A DNA stretch of 64,000 nucleotides from Trema orientale (GCA_002914845.1 JXTC01000130.1:717467-781466); one strand, 5' to 3'. Counted from the first letter of the stretch, positions 51,730 through 61,934 are shown. The notes: generated from the sequence alone by a model not told the origin. Made by a program: numbers and translations.

Positions 51730-52237
51730 TGTTGGGTTACACGTTTAACCCAATATATGGGCCACAAGTTTTTATAACAATTATATTATATTAGGACTGT
51801 CTAATTAAGTAGGGCCAATTAAGTGATCCAATTATGGGCTCAAGAAATTACCTATTAAGTATAGACTGTGTAATGTGTGGTTACCCAATTCTAGTCCAAT
51901 AAGGATTGATGGGGTCTTTATTGGCTACTAGTATATAAGGACATAACTATTAGGATTTTAGTTCCCAAGCCAAATGAAACGTATGCTCTTCTCCTCTGCC
52001 TCCATCAACAAAGAGAGAACCTATTGAGCATACATAGAGTATTCTAGCTTAGAAGACCTTCTACCCTTAAGCTCTAATTAATTAATCGCTTCTGCTTACG
52101 TGATCTCATTCTTTGTTTTCAAATACAATGGATCCAGATTAGTCACGGGTTTACTCTCAACAAATCTTTCCTGACAATTTGGCATGATAGATTCTAGGAT
52201 TGTATTTAGTTTAACAATCTATTATGTATATCTAACA
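51730..52237 (+). repeat. 3' LTR of the outer Copia element (508 bp)
   Basis: Starts TGTTGGGTTACACG and ends CTAACA, followed by the AGTGA duplication. It lacks the 11-bp duplication seen in the 5' LTR. Confidence 0.93.
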
Positions 52238-52424
52238 AGTGATCCCCTCAATTATTTTATCAAAACTACATCAGACTAGCTCTTGTCTTCCATAAGGGGT
52301 CCCTCGAGTTATTAATTAGTAGACAATGATAAATATAGTACCAGAATTCTATTGTAAGATGTCTAACCTTAAGTTTCAACTTTATTTTCGTGGCCCAGTT
52401 ATGAATAAGCTCTGCTCAAGTTTT

Positions 52425-53076
52425 TTCTTTTTTTTTTTTGAAAAATGAAAATACTTTCATTAATAATATAAAAATAGTACAACATTCATTACAGGGTTTT
52501 CAATTATAAAGTAGATAACATATAGACTGATCAAAATTTTTAGAGGAATTTTGTGTATTAGGATCCTGATGAAATTGACCGAAAATAAGAAGATTTATGT
52601 AGATCACTATTATTGTGCGCCTTAATAGAGTTATATACATTATCTGTTGGCTCCTATTCAACATCCGTGGTTGGTGTTTCTCACTTGAAATCAAAAATCT
52701 ATAAGAGGGCAAATACCACCGTGCGTATCATCCAGATATGTGCTAATCTGGTTGAAAACTATACTAAAGGGATCCACAATATGAGATCTACTAAAAACAA
52801 CATAGATCTAGATCTATGTGGACTAAAATAATAAAAACTTACAAGAACTCTAAAACCACTACAGCTCTAGAATTTGGTGGGGTTGTACCTTCTCGAATTG
52901 AAGGATTATTGAAAAACATAAGAAAAATAACTAACAAAATGAAACTCTCTACTGGAAAGAGAGATCAAAAGACCTCACTCTCCATTGGGTTGGAAGAAGA
53001 TTGTGAGGAGAAGAAAGAAGAAGAAAAGAATATAAGGAAATTATTTTTAGAGAGAAGTGTGAGCCTCTCTCAGCTT
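52425..53076 (-). mobile_element. Minus-strand poly(A) retroposon, ~650 bp
   Basis: A T-rich run at 52425-52439 would be the poly(A) tail of a minus-strand insertion. The other end (around 53000-53076) is GA-rich on the plus strand and so CT-rich at the inferred 5' end. AAGTTTT occurs just outside both ends (52418-52424 and 53077-53083), compatible with a 7-bp target duplication. No reverse transcriptase is visible. It could be a truncated LINE or a processed transcript of unknown origin; the source gene was not recognised. Confidence 0.45.
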
Positions 53077-53219
53077 AAGTTTTGAAAACCATAATTTCAA
53101 ACATTTATCTCCATCAAAGATGATACTTAGAATAATATAATTTGCTAGTTAGTTTTTCTGGTAATCCCAAGTCCTCAATCAACATCATGTTGTAGTGGCC
53201 TATACATAGATCTATATAT

Positions 53220-53285
53220 GCTAGGGCTATAATCTAATATATATATATATATGGAGGAGGTTATGTATATATATATATATATTTA
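53220..53285. repeat. Two (TA)n microsatellite runs
   Basis: TA dinucleotide runs at about 53238-53252 and 53267-53282, separated by GGAGGAGGTTATG. Confidence 0.8.
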
Positions 53286-53429
53286 GCTGTTGGATCATTA
53301 TCAAACGGATACATACCATGCTTTGAGTAGTTAGGAAAAATAATAATAATAATCAATACATATTCCCAATATACCTATACACTATAAATACATATACACA
53401 AAAAATTTAAGGGTATCTTCTCTCATAAA

Positions 53430-55440
53430 GCTCAAATTTCACTTTCCCAAGTGATATGGAACAATAAACCACCTCATCTTGGAATTCAACGTCATTTTTG
53501 GGTACTTCGCCAAAAGTATCTTTTGTAGGATACACACTTTTAGTTGGGATTGGCTCCAATACCATTTTTCAGGACCCACTCTTTGTGTGGAGATTAATTT
53601 TGGCCTTAAAACTGCCTCACAGTTTGCCAAAATACCTATTCAAAAGTTATGATGAGAATTCTTCCTTATAAATTCCAAATTCCTCTCCTTTTCAAGCGAT
53701 ATGGGTCACTACAATTATCCCATATTTTTTGGGACCTAACGTCCTTTATTTGTACCGTTCCATAAAGTTTTTTATATGACCTACACTTTTAGTTATGATT
53801 AACTTTGATACCTGATAAGTGTATTTTTCACTTATCTTTACTATCCTTTCGAGCTTAAGATTTGCTCGTCTTTGAGCTCTTTTTTACTTGTTTTGTTTAT
53901 TTGATGTATATTTCAGGTGAGACATCATTGAGGAAGAATGTTATTTTTCGGAGTTAAATTGGAGGTGAATCAAGAGGTTTAGGTAATAAACTAGCATTGC
54001 AACGAGAAGAGACCCACAAAACAGCTCTCAGATTGAAAATCAGAAGCCAACAAAGTCGATGCCACATTTCGGAAAAATTTGGTGCCACGGCCCCAATCGC
54101 GGCCCCAAAGTCGTGGCGCCGCGGCCCCAAATCGTGGCGCCGCGGCCCCAAATCGTGGCGCCGTGACGTGACGTCGCGGCACCACTACACCACCGTTTGG
54201 TGCTGCAATGCTATGGTTCTGCCAGTCTTGGAGCCGCAGTGCCAGTTTCGGCACCGTAGCTCCAAATAGTGCAGAACAGGGTGCGGAAAACTCGAATTTC
54301 ACTTGTGACAGCTCCTCTATTTAACTCTTCTTTCACTCATCTGAAGAGAGGGAGAAAAGGGGATGAAAACTCTAGTAGCCAAAGGGTTTTAAAGCTATTC
54401 CAAGGGAGAAAACAACATTAAAGAGAGGATTCAAGAAGGGGAAATCAGATGGAAAGCTTCAAAAAAGATTTTTCTTACCTTTTGCTCTTGTCTTTCTCCT
54501 TTATTTTCTGCAAATGAATATGTATCATCGTTGTTATATTTGTTTTGATTCATTTTATATGAACATGAGCTAAACTCCATTTCTAGGGAGGCAATTCAAC
54601 TTCTAATCTAATCCAACTATTTGGTTTTCCTCAATTGTTCTTGATATCAATTGTTGAGTTGATTGTTTTATCTTGAGCTTAATGCATCTATTTACTTGGC
54701 TACTAAATAGATTGTTGTTGTGAAACCTATATAAACTTGGGAAGGGAAATTTAGGTTTGAACATAGATAGAATATCATAAGATCATCTAGTATGGGGTGA
54801 GTTTGCATAGAATAGGAATATACCTATGTGACTTGTGCAACCTTGTGTGAGAATTACCAAGCTTAATGAATCTAATCAATTTATGTTAAGAGTAACATAT
54901 TAACTTGGCTAGATATTTTCACTTATTTCTTGGAAAGGAGTTTGTGAATACATTAGGATTCTCAGTTGTCAACTCTAAATGGATGATTGATTTATGAGGA
55001 AAACTAGTAGTTGGAGGAGTTAGAGGGTAGATTGCATCCCTAGGTTCCTTATTATTGTTTTTAGAACTATCTTTGGTTGCTAAATTTTAATTTCTACTCT
55101 TGTATTTTACTTTGCTATTTACTTTTTTATTCTTGTCCAAAACAATCAATTATTGTTGTTTGGATAAATTAAAAGCTAATTTCGGTTAGTACTTAGTATT
55201 TGTGAATTATGTACTCCTTGTGGGATCGACACTCTTTTACTTTTTATATTATTTGTTGCAACTCGCATATTTGCGGTTTTGTGTTAGAAATAGCGCAACA
55301 ATGCCATGTGTCAGGATTCACCCGTTGTGTAGATAGTGTCCGTTTTGACTTTATCACGGCATAATTTTCTAAAATACGTCTACACAAGTTAGGAGTATAC
55401 ATTCTCTTATAAGGATCAAATGCCTTTCAAAATGTATAAT
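53430..55440 (+). repeat. Two-unit ~265-bp tandem repeat split by a solo LTR
   Basis: Unit 1 (about 53430-53690) and unit 2 (about 53690-53812 plus 55301-55440) share in order TTTTCAAGCGATATGG-like, CACTTTTAGTTGGGATTGGC-like, ATACCATTTTTCAGG-like, GCCAAAATAC-like and AAAAGTTATGATG-like segments. Unit 2 is interrupted by the Gypsy solo LTR. No coding sequence. Confidence 0.6.
53813..55300 (+). mobile_element. Ty3/Gypsy solo LTR, 1488 bp
   Basis: Begins TGATAAGTGTATTTTTCACT and ends AAATAGCGCAACA, i.e. TG...CA. The last part (GTGGGATCGACACT, then CAACTCGCATATTTGCGG) resembles the 3' ends of Tat/Athila-type Gypsy LTRs as I know them. The flanking 5-mers are ATACC and ATGCC (one difference), and the host sequence continues across the insertion when compared with tandem unit 1. 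It therefore appears to be a complete solo LTR. Inside (54081-54266) is a GC-rich island with a 21-bp tandem repeat. Confidence 0.78.
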
Positions 55441-56097
55441 CTATTAGCAAAAAGGAAAAGCCAGCTAATAAAACAATTTGCAACTACGTACCATTTTTAG
55501 TTGTGACATGTGTCTAACAATTCTAAACCAAAGAATTATTTCCTTTAAAATAAACTAAACAGAATAAATAAGGTACATGCTATGTACGTGTTTTGCTTAC
55601 TCAATTTGCACTTATATTAAATTTTAAGTTTACTAATTAAGGGCCTAAAGGGAAAATGTTATTTCTTTGTACAATGATCGTTCTATTACTTAAATTGACA
55701 TTTCTGATCTCCTAAATGTGTTTCAAAATTAAAGAGATAAAAAAGTGGTTCAAATTGATAAACGAAGACATTGGCAAGAGGGTGGCTTTTATACCTCGGG
55801 ATGACGGACCTTTTAGTCGACTAGCTGCCTGATGTAGGTGTCCAATACTTCACTGCAAAGTTCAAGTAGGTTTGAAAAACAAATATGCTTAAGATTGTGT
55901 GCTAGCTATCATAAATTGGAGTTTGTTATGTATATATGTGTATGACTTATGCACTTTGTTTATACTGATTTCTTAATTATTAACGATGTTTTAATTATAT
56001 CAAAAATCTTTATTATAGGACCAAAAAAAAAACAGTATGTATCATGATAAAATTTGACAGAATTTAATGCAACTTAATAGAATCTAATAAATAAAAG
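55441..56097. other. Intergenic sequence, no gene seen
   Basis: AT-rich, with no credible open frames or repeat structure beyond short A runs. Confidence 0.45.
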
Positions 56098-56452
56098 GGA
56101 AAACTGTAAAAAAATACCTTCACGTTTGGGTGTTCTGCAATTTAAATCCTGAAGTGTGGAATTTGCAAAATAATATCCTGAGATTAAGAATTTCTGAAAA
56201 TTAATGCCCTAAACAGATTTTTTGACCAATTTTAGGAACGAAAAAACAATAATATCCTCAATTAAAACTAGATTAATTCATATTATTCATCTTAATTTTA
56301 AGGATATTATTGTATTTTATCAGTTAAAAATCAACACAGGGTATTAATTTTCATAAATTTGTAATCTCAGAGTATTATTTTGTGAAATCTAAACTTCAGG
56401 ATTTAAATTACAGAACATCTAAATATGAGGGTATTTTTTTGCAATTATACTT
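56098..56452. mobile_element. MULE-type MITE, 355 bp with ~110-bp TIRs
   Basis: The left arm has TAAAAAAATACCTTCACG, then GTTCTGCAATTTAAATCCTG. The right arm, reverse-complemented, has GCAAAAAAATACCCTCATAT, then GTTCTGTAATTTAAATCCTG. Similarity extends to about 110 bp (AAAATAATA, GAAAATTAATACCC). Flanking 9-mers AAATAAAAG and AAATAAAAA differ at one base, fitting a 9-bp Mutator-type target duplication. It is related to the MITE at 33770 (shared TCTGCAATTTAAA spacing). Confidence 0.8.
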
Positions 56453-56594
56453 AAATAAAAATCCAAACCGTCCACATATATTCACTATGCTAGTGGCAAG
56501 CATATATAGATGAAATTACAAATAAACTGACAGTGAGGTGAGGTTGTCAGAAGTCAAAGTGTGGTGGTCAGATAACGAAACACGAGATCTGGGA

Positions 56595-56682
56595 CACACG
56601 TGTGACGTCTCATGAATTTAAGATATGCATAGAGAGAAAGTAGAGTGTACACTTTCCAATGCGATCTGGGCTATAAAAAGCT
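56595..56682 (+). promoter_or_regulatory. Promoter-like cluster: G-box palindrome, TGACGTC, TATA
   Basis: CACACGTGTG (56595-56604) overlaps TGACGTC (56602-56608). CTATAAAAAG near 56671 is a good TATA match about 65 bp downstream. A second CACGTGTG lies at 56725. The density suggests a former or current promoter reading to the right; no complete gene follows. Confidence 0.35.
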
Positions 56683-57129
56683 CTTTTGCTCTTTTACTTC
56701 ACACGAATGGGTGCGTCAGAGGTGCACGTGTGGTGGAACTAGCTAGTATTAAATTAACCCCATTAATTTTGGACAGCGAGTCAATGACACTGACACCCGC
56801 CCCCCCCCCGCGCCAGAGAGTTAGAGAGAGAGAGAGGCAGTGATAGCCTACGGCGGGAACAGGTTCACATGCGTGCCACTGACTGCCCATTGGCCATTGG
56901 CCACACCCCATTTTGTCCGGTGGAGTTTTGGAGTTTGGCTCCCTAGCCATGATTGAATTCGACAATCCACCAGATTCTTCTTCCTGCTTGATTTTTGTCG
57001 TTTTGTTTTTTGGTTTATAATTCGTCACTCGGATTTGATCAAATTGGGGTTTGATTGATGATTCTAATATATATATATAAAAGGGTGTGATTGATTTGTG
57101 CTCCCTTGTTTTATTTGTTGAGTTTTCCA

Positions 57130-57178
57130 ATGGCGTTTTCTCAGGCTTCACTCTCTCATGCATTGTTTCTGAAAAAGG
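57130..57178 (+). CDS. Possible orphan first exon, transit-peptide-like start
   Basis: ATG at 57130 encodes MAFSQASLSHALFLKK, Ser/Ala-rich and acid-free like the start of a chloroplast or mitochondrial targeting peptide, and ends at a usable donor (GG|GTAATG, 57178/57179). It follows a promoter-like region and T-rich leader. No downstream exon was recognised, since transposons follow at once. It may be a truncated gene start or simply chance. Confidence 0.2.
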
Positions 57179-57311
57179 GTAATGAATAAAAGCAGGAACG
57201 AGGCAAATATCTAGTAAACAGATTCCTCATACAGATGATGGCTATTTTGATTTTTTATTTTCTCAAGACAAGAAATTATTAAGATAAATATGATGGCACA
57301 ATTAGATAATT

Positions 57312-57480
57312 AAAGCAATGTTATGGAGTATTAGTGGTACCCAACACTATAATGACGTGTCAATTTGTTATTGAGTGATTCCAACATTTGAAGTATAATT
57401 AGAATAATTAGAATTATCCAATAACAGATTGACACGTCAGTATGGTGTTAAGCACTATTGATATCCTTTAGCATTACTCT
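57312..57480. mobile_element. Foldback MITE, ~170 bp
   Basis: The left arm includes CCCAACACTATAATGACGTG, then TCAATTTGTTATTGAGTGAT. The right arm, reverse-complemented, includes CTTAACACCATACTGACGTG, then TCAATCTGTTATTGGATAAT. The outer ends (AGCAATGTTATGGAG versus GTAATGCTAAAGGAT) are more diverged. No coding sequence; the target duplication was not resolved. Confidence 0.7.
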
Positions 57481-57808
57481 AAGATATAAGGAATTAGAAT
57501 TTATAATGAGTACCAAATTTACAGAGTGATTCTAATATTTGAAGCATAATTAGAATCACTCAATAATAGATTGACACGTCATTATAATGTCAAGCACTAG
57601 TGATGTCCCTTAGCATTATTCTTAAGATATAAGGAATTACAATTTATAATGAGTACGAAATTTAATGAGTGATTCTAACATCTGAAGCATAATTTGAATC
57701 ACCTAATAACAGATTGACACGCTATTATGGTGTTAAGTATCAATAATGTCCCTTAGCATTAGTATATGATACAAGGACTTAGAATTTATAATGAGTACGA
57801 AAAAAATA
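57428..57808 (+). repeat. Tandem repeat (~142-bp period) derived from the MITE's right half
   Basis: GATTGACACGTC/GATTGACAC recurs at 57428, 57569 and 57712. AAGATATAAGGAATTA recurs at 57481 and 57624, and again (as ATGATACAAGGACTTA) at 57766. Each unit combines the MITE right half with the adjacent flank (TTATAATGAGTACGAAA), so MITE plus flank were amplified together. Confidence 0.8.
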
Positions 57809-57810
57809 GA

Positions 57811-58433
57811 TGTCTTCTCTTACTATCCTACTCAAATTTTGTTGGTTTTCAAAAATTAATTACATAAGTGATGTTCTAGGTGTAGAAGTCAAATTCTACA
57901 ATCAAATTTATAGGAGGTCCATGACTACTTGTAATCCTGTATTCAGAAAAAATAGGTTAATTTTTTGGGTTGTGCTCATAAGAGCTGCATACATACCTTT
58001 TGTAGGGATCAAACCCTGATGTAGTTCTGATTTCCCTACAAAAGAGCAAAAAAGCAAAAGAGAAAAAAGTCAATTAAACTATATAGGAGAATAAAAAGGA
58101 TGACTACAGAGATTTTTGTAGAGACTGTGTGGAGAGAACATAATAGAATAAGGAGATCTATAATAAAGAAGAAGACTATGTATTTATAGGCAAATAAGAG
58201 GTGTTTTATAAATAGGAAACTCTATGAATTAGATAATAATTAATAATTATCTTTTGGGTAATTTAGTCAAAATAAATACTTACTAGATAATGCATGATTT
58301 GAAATATAATTAGGCTGATATTTATAAATAATAATTACCTCTTTTTTGAAATAGGGGACCCCATAAAAATACAAATACCTTTTGTAGGCCCCATATAGGC
58401 CATAAAATGAGCGAACGAATTTTACCCCTAACA
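57811..58433 (-). mobile_element. Probable LTR of a minus-strand retrotransposon, 623 bp
   Basis: Reads TGTCTTCTCTTACT...CCCCTAACA on the plus strand (TG...CA). On the minus strand it starts TGTTAGGGGTAAAATTCG and is preceded by the purine-rich GGAGTGGGGGCTGAT, a polypurine tract. A minus-strand TATA (CCTATAAATACATAG, near 58185) lies inside. So this would be the 3' LTR of an element whose interior lies to the right. No pol sequence remains in the window. The left boundary is tentative. Confidence 0.5.
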
Positions 58434-58450
58434 ATCAGCCCCCACTCCTC
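58434..58450 (-). other. Polypurine tract beside the minus-strand LTR
   Basis: The minus strand reads GAGGAGTGGGGGCTGAT immediately before the LTR start. A related purine stretch on the minus strand (AAGGAGTGGAGGGCTAGCAG) lies at about 61873-61895. Confidence 0.5.
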
Positions 58451-58609
58451 AGTGCAAGTTTACTCGGACTAGAGGAGTAGTTCAAGTCAAGCCTTCATTT
58501 CTTCTTTAATATTTTCCTTGCATTTTCTTGTTAGATAACAAATCAATATAAAGTAATTTGTAAAAGATGAAATTGAGTCCTTATTATTTTTTACTGCTCT
58601 TGGAACTCA

Positions 58610-59175
58610 TTGAGAATGGAAAGGAATTAGGGCTCTCGAAACTCATTTGGAACATAGAGGAATTAGAACTCTCGGCTATCTTCCTTCCCCTTTGCCAGGG
58701 GGTTTTAAAGGCTTTCTTTGGGGGGGCGGGTTTTTGGACTTGTTTTGGAGGGGGGGGGATTTGGGGTTTTGGGTTTTTTTTCTTGCCCCCTTTGCCAGGG
58801 GGTTTTAAAGTTCTTTTTGGGGGGGGGCGGTTTTGGAACTTGTTTAGAACGGGGAGGAATTAGAGCTCTTGACAGTTTTCGTTCTCTATGTCAAGAGGAT
58901 TTCAAAGCACTCATTAGAAAGGGTGGCTCCCGGGAGTCGTTTGAAACGGGGAGGAATTAGAGCTCTCGACATTTATCATTCTCCATGTCAAGAGGATTTT
59001 AAAGCACTCATTAGAGAGGTTGGCTCTTGGGACTTGTTTGGAACGGAAAGGAATTAGAGCTCTCGACAGTTATCATTCTCCATGTCAAGAGGATTTAAAT
59101 GCACCCATCGGAGAGGACAACCCTTGGCTATCTTTTCTTCGCCAAGAGGATTTATAAGCACTCATTAGAGAGAGC
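58610..59175. repeat. 97-bp tandem repeats, about 5-6 units, two with homopolymer-like decay
   Basis: GAATTAGAGCTCT recurs at 58857, 58954 and 59051 (97-bp spacing), with diverged copies at 58624 and 58660. Each unit continues with TCCATGTCAAGAGGATTT, AAAGCACTCATTAGAGAGG and GACTTGTTTGGAACGG. The two units spanning about 58680-58850 carry runs of G, T and C at the corresponding positions. Tandem repeats between pol and the 3' LTR are known in Tat/Ogre-type Gypsy elements, which fits the position next to the polypurine tract. Confidence 0.8.
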
Positions 59176-59377
59176 TTTTTTGTTTTCTCCAGATATTATA
59201 TTATGTCTTATCGCTCCGAGTCATAGTACGTGATTTTGGTTGAGATAAAATAGTAATAGAAAAATATACGAGGATGTTAAACATAACGTAATCATTAAAA
59301 CACGATTAAATCAATTATATTAGTTACTTAAGCAATTCAAATGAGTCAAATAATCCATGAAGTATTGTTGATTAGAA

Positions 59378-60978
59378 TGTGCAACTATAAATTATACTCA
59401 AACACTCCCGTGCAAGTGCACTCGGTCACAAGTAATATAGATATGGAAGTAGAGTGTCGAACCTAGTAGGATTGATTTCTAATTCAATGCTAAGTATCAA
59501 AATTATCTCAACCCTAACTTTATCCAAACAAACAATATATAGATTTTGAAGAAATAAAACCAAAGAAACTAAACTAGCCTTTAAAATGAATAAAAGATAA
59601 ATCAATAAGAAAAATGTCTAGGTTTACTAATTCCCCAACCATTCTCTTGTTATGCTATTTCACAATTTCTCTCTTAAATTAATTAATCCACTAGAGTTGT
59701 CAACCGAGAATTCGAATGTATTCATAAACTCCTTTCTAAGATATAAGAGAAAATACTTAGACAAGCTAATATGTTACTCCTAACATAAATTGAATAGATT
59801 CATTAAGTTTAGTAATTTTCAAAGAGGTTGCATAAGTCACATAGGTATATTCCTATCCTATGTAAACTTACCCCAAACTAGATAATCTTATGTTGTTTTA
59901 CCTAAATCCAAACCTAAATTCCCCTTCCTAAGTTCATAAAGGTTTCACTCAACAATCTATTTATTGATCAATTAAATAGAAGTAATAAACATAAGATAAA
60001 ACAAATAACTCAACAATAGATTTGATTAATGAAAGATGAGAGAAATAAACAAACACGAGTTACTAGGTTAGCTCACATAGTAAAACTAGACAAAAAAGAA
60101 TTTACGTCATGGTATAAATTGAGAACAATAAAATTTGAATACAATAAATTCAAGAAATATAAATTATCAAAGAGAAAAAAGTTTTAGAATTCCCCCTCTT
60201 TAAAGAGCTTAAAGGTGTTCATAGAGGTTGTCAATCTTCTCCTCTAAACTTAGTTTTTGCTCTCTTGAATCCTCACTCAAAGATTTGCTCTCAATAATAT
60301 CACGCTCTAAATATAGAAAATACAAAGAAAAACTCACAAGAAAATGAAAAGAAAAAGCTAATAACAAACTATGATGTTGATGTTGATGAGGAAATCAAGA
60401 AATGGGGTGGGTTGGAGTATATCTTCATCTTCTTCTTCCTCTTCTTTCTCTCCTTCCATGGCTGTCACTCCCTCTTTCTCTTTATCCCAACATGCCTCTT
60501 TCATCTCCAAAGATAAGGTTTTAAAGAGGTGGCTCGTGCAAACCTAAGGTAGACTGAATCTAGACTTTTGGATCGTCAAAAAGTTGATCTCAGCCGTCAA
60601 TTATTGACCGAGGACGCAGGAGGTAGCACCGCGTCCGCAGTGCTATTTTTGGCACTGTGGCACCAAAATTTCCCGAGAGTTGTCGCTGCAACGCCACTTT
60701 TCTACTGGTTTGACGTCTCGGCTTTCCGGGTATGCCATTTCTTCGTTTGAGATCTGATTTGCCTCATTTTCATTATGTTACGACTGTATCAGATTCAACT
60801 TCAATTCTAATGGTTTGAAAGACCCATTTGTGAGGCACAAATTTATCTTAATTTACATCAAACACCCTTGTCTTATTCTCCTATATACACAAACAAGCAA
60901 AACATCAAAATAACTAGTAAAACAATTGAAACAACTTAAAATAAACAAGAACATATCAAAATTTAAGGCACATTAGCA
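59378..60978 (-). mobile_element. Ty3/Gypsy LTR in inverse orientation, homologous to 53813-55300
   Basis: The reverse complement shares long stretches in the same order with the solo LTR at 53813. Examples are GATTGTTGAGTGAAACCTTT, AAGGGGAATTTAGG, AATATACCTATGTGACTTAT, GGAGTTTATGAATACATT and ACTTAGCATTGAATTAG, which ends near GTTCGACACTCTACTTCC. The 5' half carries a GC-rich island (60621-60698) as in the other copy. Ends are set at TGTGCAAC (59378) and GGCACATTAGCA (60978), but no target duplication was found, so they are tentative. Confidence 0.65.
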
Positions 60979-61740
60979 CTAGACAACTCCATTTTATAGA
61001 CTTAACAAGTGTTTCAACTAATCCAAAGAATTCCAATACATCAAATAATTCAAATCAAACTAATCAATTTAATTACACCAGACAATCATCACATCAGCCA
61101 TGCACATCAATCCAAGTCAATCAATTTAACTACACCAATAAAATCAATCATTCCGAACAATCCAACAAGTCGTCATAAAGCAAATCATTCAAATAAAAAA
61201 AATATCACAAGATAAATAAGTCAAGCACTTTAAACCGATTAAATGTCAATGAATCAATCCAAATAAGTCACTAAATTCAAGCCAATCGATTTAAGCTACT
61301 CAAATAGCAAACAAATTACTCCAAACAAACCACACAAATCAAGTCAGCCAAACACCAGACAAGTTACTCCAATCAAACCAAAGAATTTATGCCAATCAAA
61401 TAGCAAACAATCCAATCAAAAGATTTCACACCCAAACAACTTTAAACACTCAAGTCAAATAATTCATCCAATTGTTTATTCAAGCCCATCAATCTAGATA
61501 ATCAAGCAATAAAGTCAAGTATTTTAGTAGATCCAAATAACTCAAATAAAATAATCTAACTAATCATTTATTCAATCAAACCCAAATCAATCCAACATTT
61601 CAATCACATTAATCAATCAAACTAGCTACTCAACCATATAATTTAAATACTCAATCAAACAATAATTTCTCATTAAAACAATTAAATCAAACATTTACTT
61701 GACCAAATAAATATAGAAACTAGAACATGGTAAATAAAAT
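60979..61740. repeat. AC/CAAT-rich low-complexity tract
   Basis: About 760 bp composed largely of loosely repeated ATCAA, TCAAAC and CAAATAA words (for example CAAATAATTCAAATCAAACT). It looks like a highly diverged short-unit satellite or decayed pyrimidine/AC tract. No gene. Confidence 0.5.
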
Positions 61741-61934
61741 GCTTATCTCTTAGACAGTTTGATAAACTCTCGAAAGTTTTCATCCAGCATCCTTCCTACA
61801 GCATGAACAACTTCATCGTTGTACTTTTCAAAAAATTTCTTGTTATGTTTCCTTATTCTCTTATTGTCACACTGCTAGCCCTCCACTCCTTAATGCGAGT
61901 TTATTCAGACAAGAAGAGTAAGAAATGGTTCTAG
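61741..61934. other. Segment with a second polypurine-like motif
   Basis: Contains CTAGCCCTCCACTCCTTAAT and GCGAGTTTATTCAGACAAGA, resembling 58437-58475 (GCCCCCACTCCTCAGTGC, then AAGTTTACTCGGACTAGA). This suggests the 3' end of a related minus-strand element. Confidence 0.4.

Larger units (their letters stand above)
37192..52237 (+). mobile_element. Outer Ty1/Copia LTR retrotransposon, interrupted by a nested element
   Basis: Two LTRs beginning TGTTGGGTTACACG (37192-37711 and 51730-52237) flank a coding region in Copia order (gag, protease, integrase, reverse transcriptase, RNase H). A perfect 5-bp target duplication AGTGA lies at 37187-37191 and 52238-52242. A second Copia element (41379-49746) splits it between integrase and reverse transcriptase. 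Removing that insert and one copy of its target duplication would restore continuity of the reading frame. The polyprotein has numerous in-frame stops and at least one frameshift (near 50540), so it is defective. By eye the LTRs differ at roughly one base in ten to twelve, implying an old insertion. Confidence 0.95.

Noticed and set aside
52613..53085. Lys/Glu-rich frames in the poly(A) retroposon
   Set aside because: On the strand opposite to the inferred transcript; low-complexity GA-rich sequence explains them.
58567..59057. Gly/Phe-rich open frames over the 97-bp repeats
   Set aside because: The frames come from the repeat period and G runs; no start context or conserved protein pattern.
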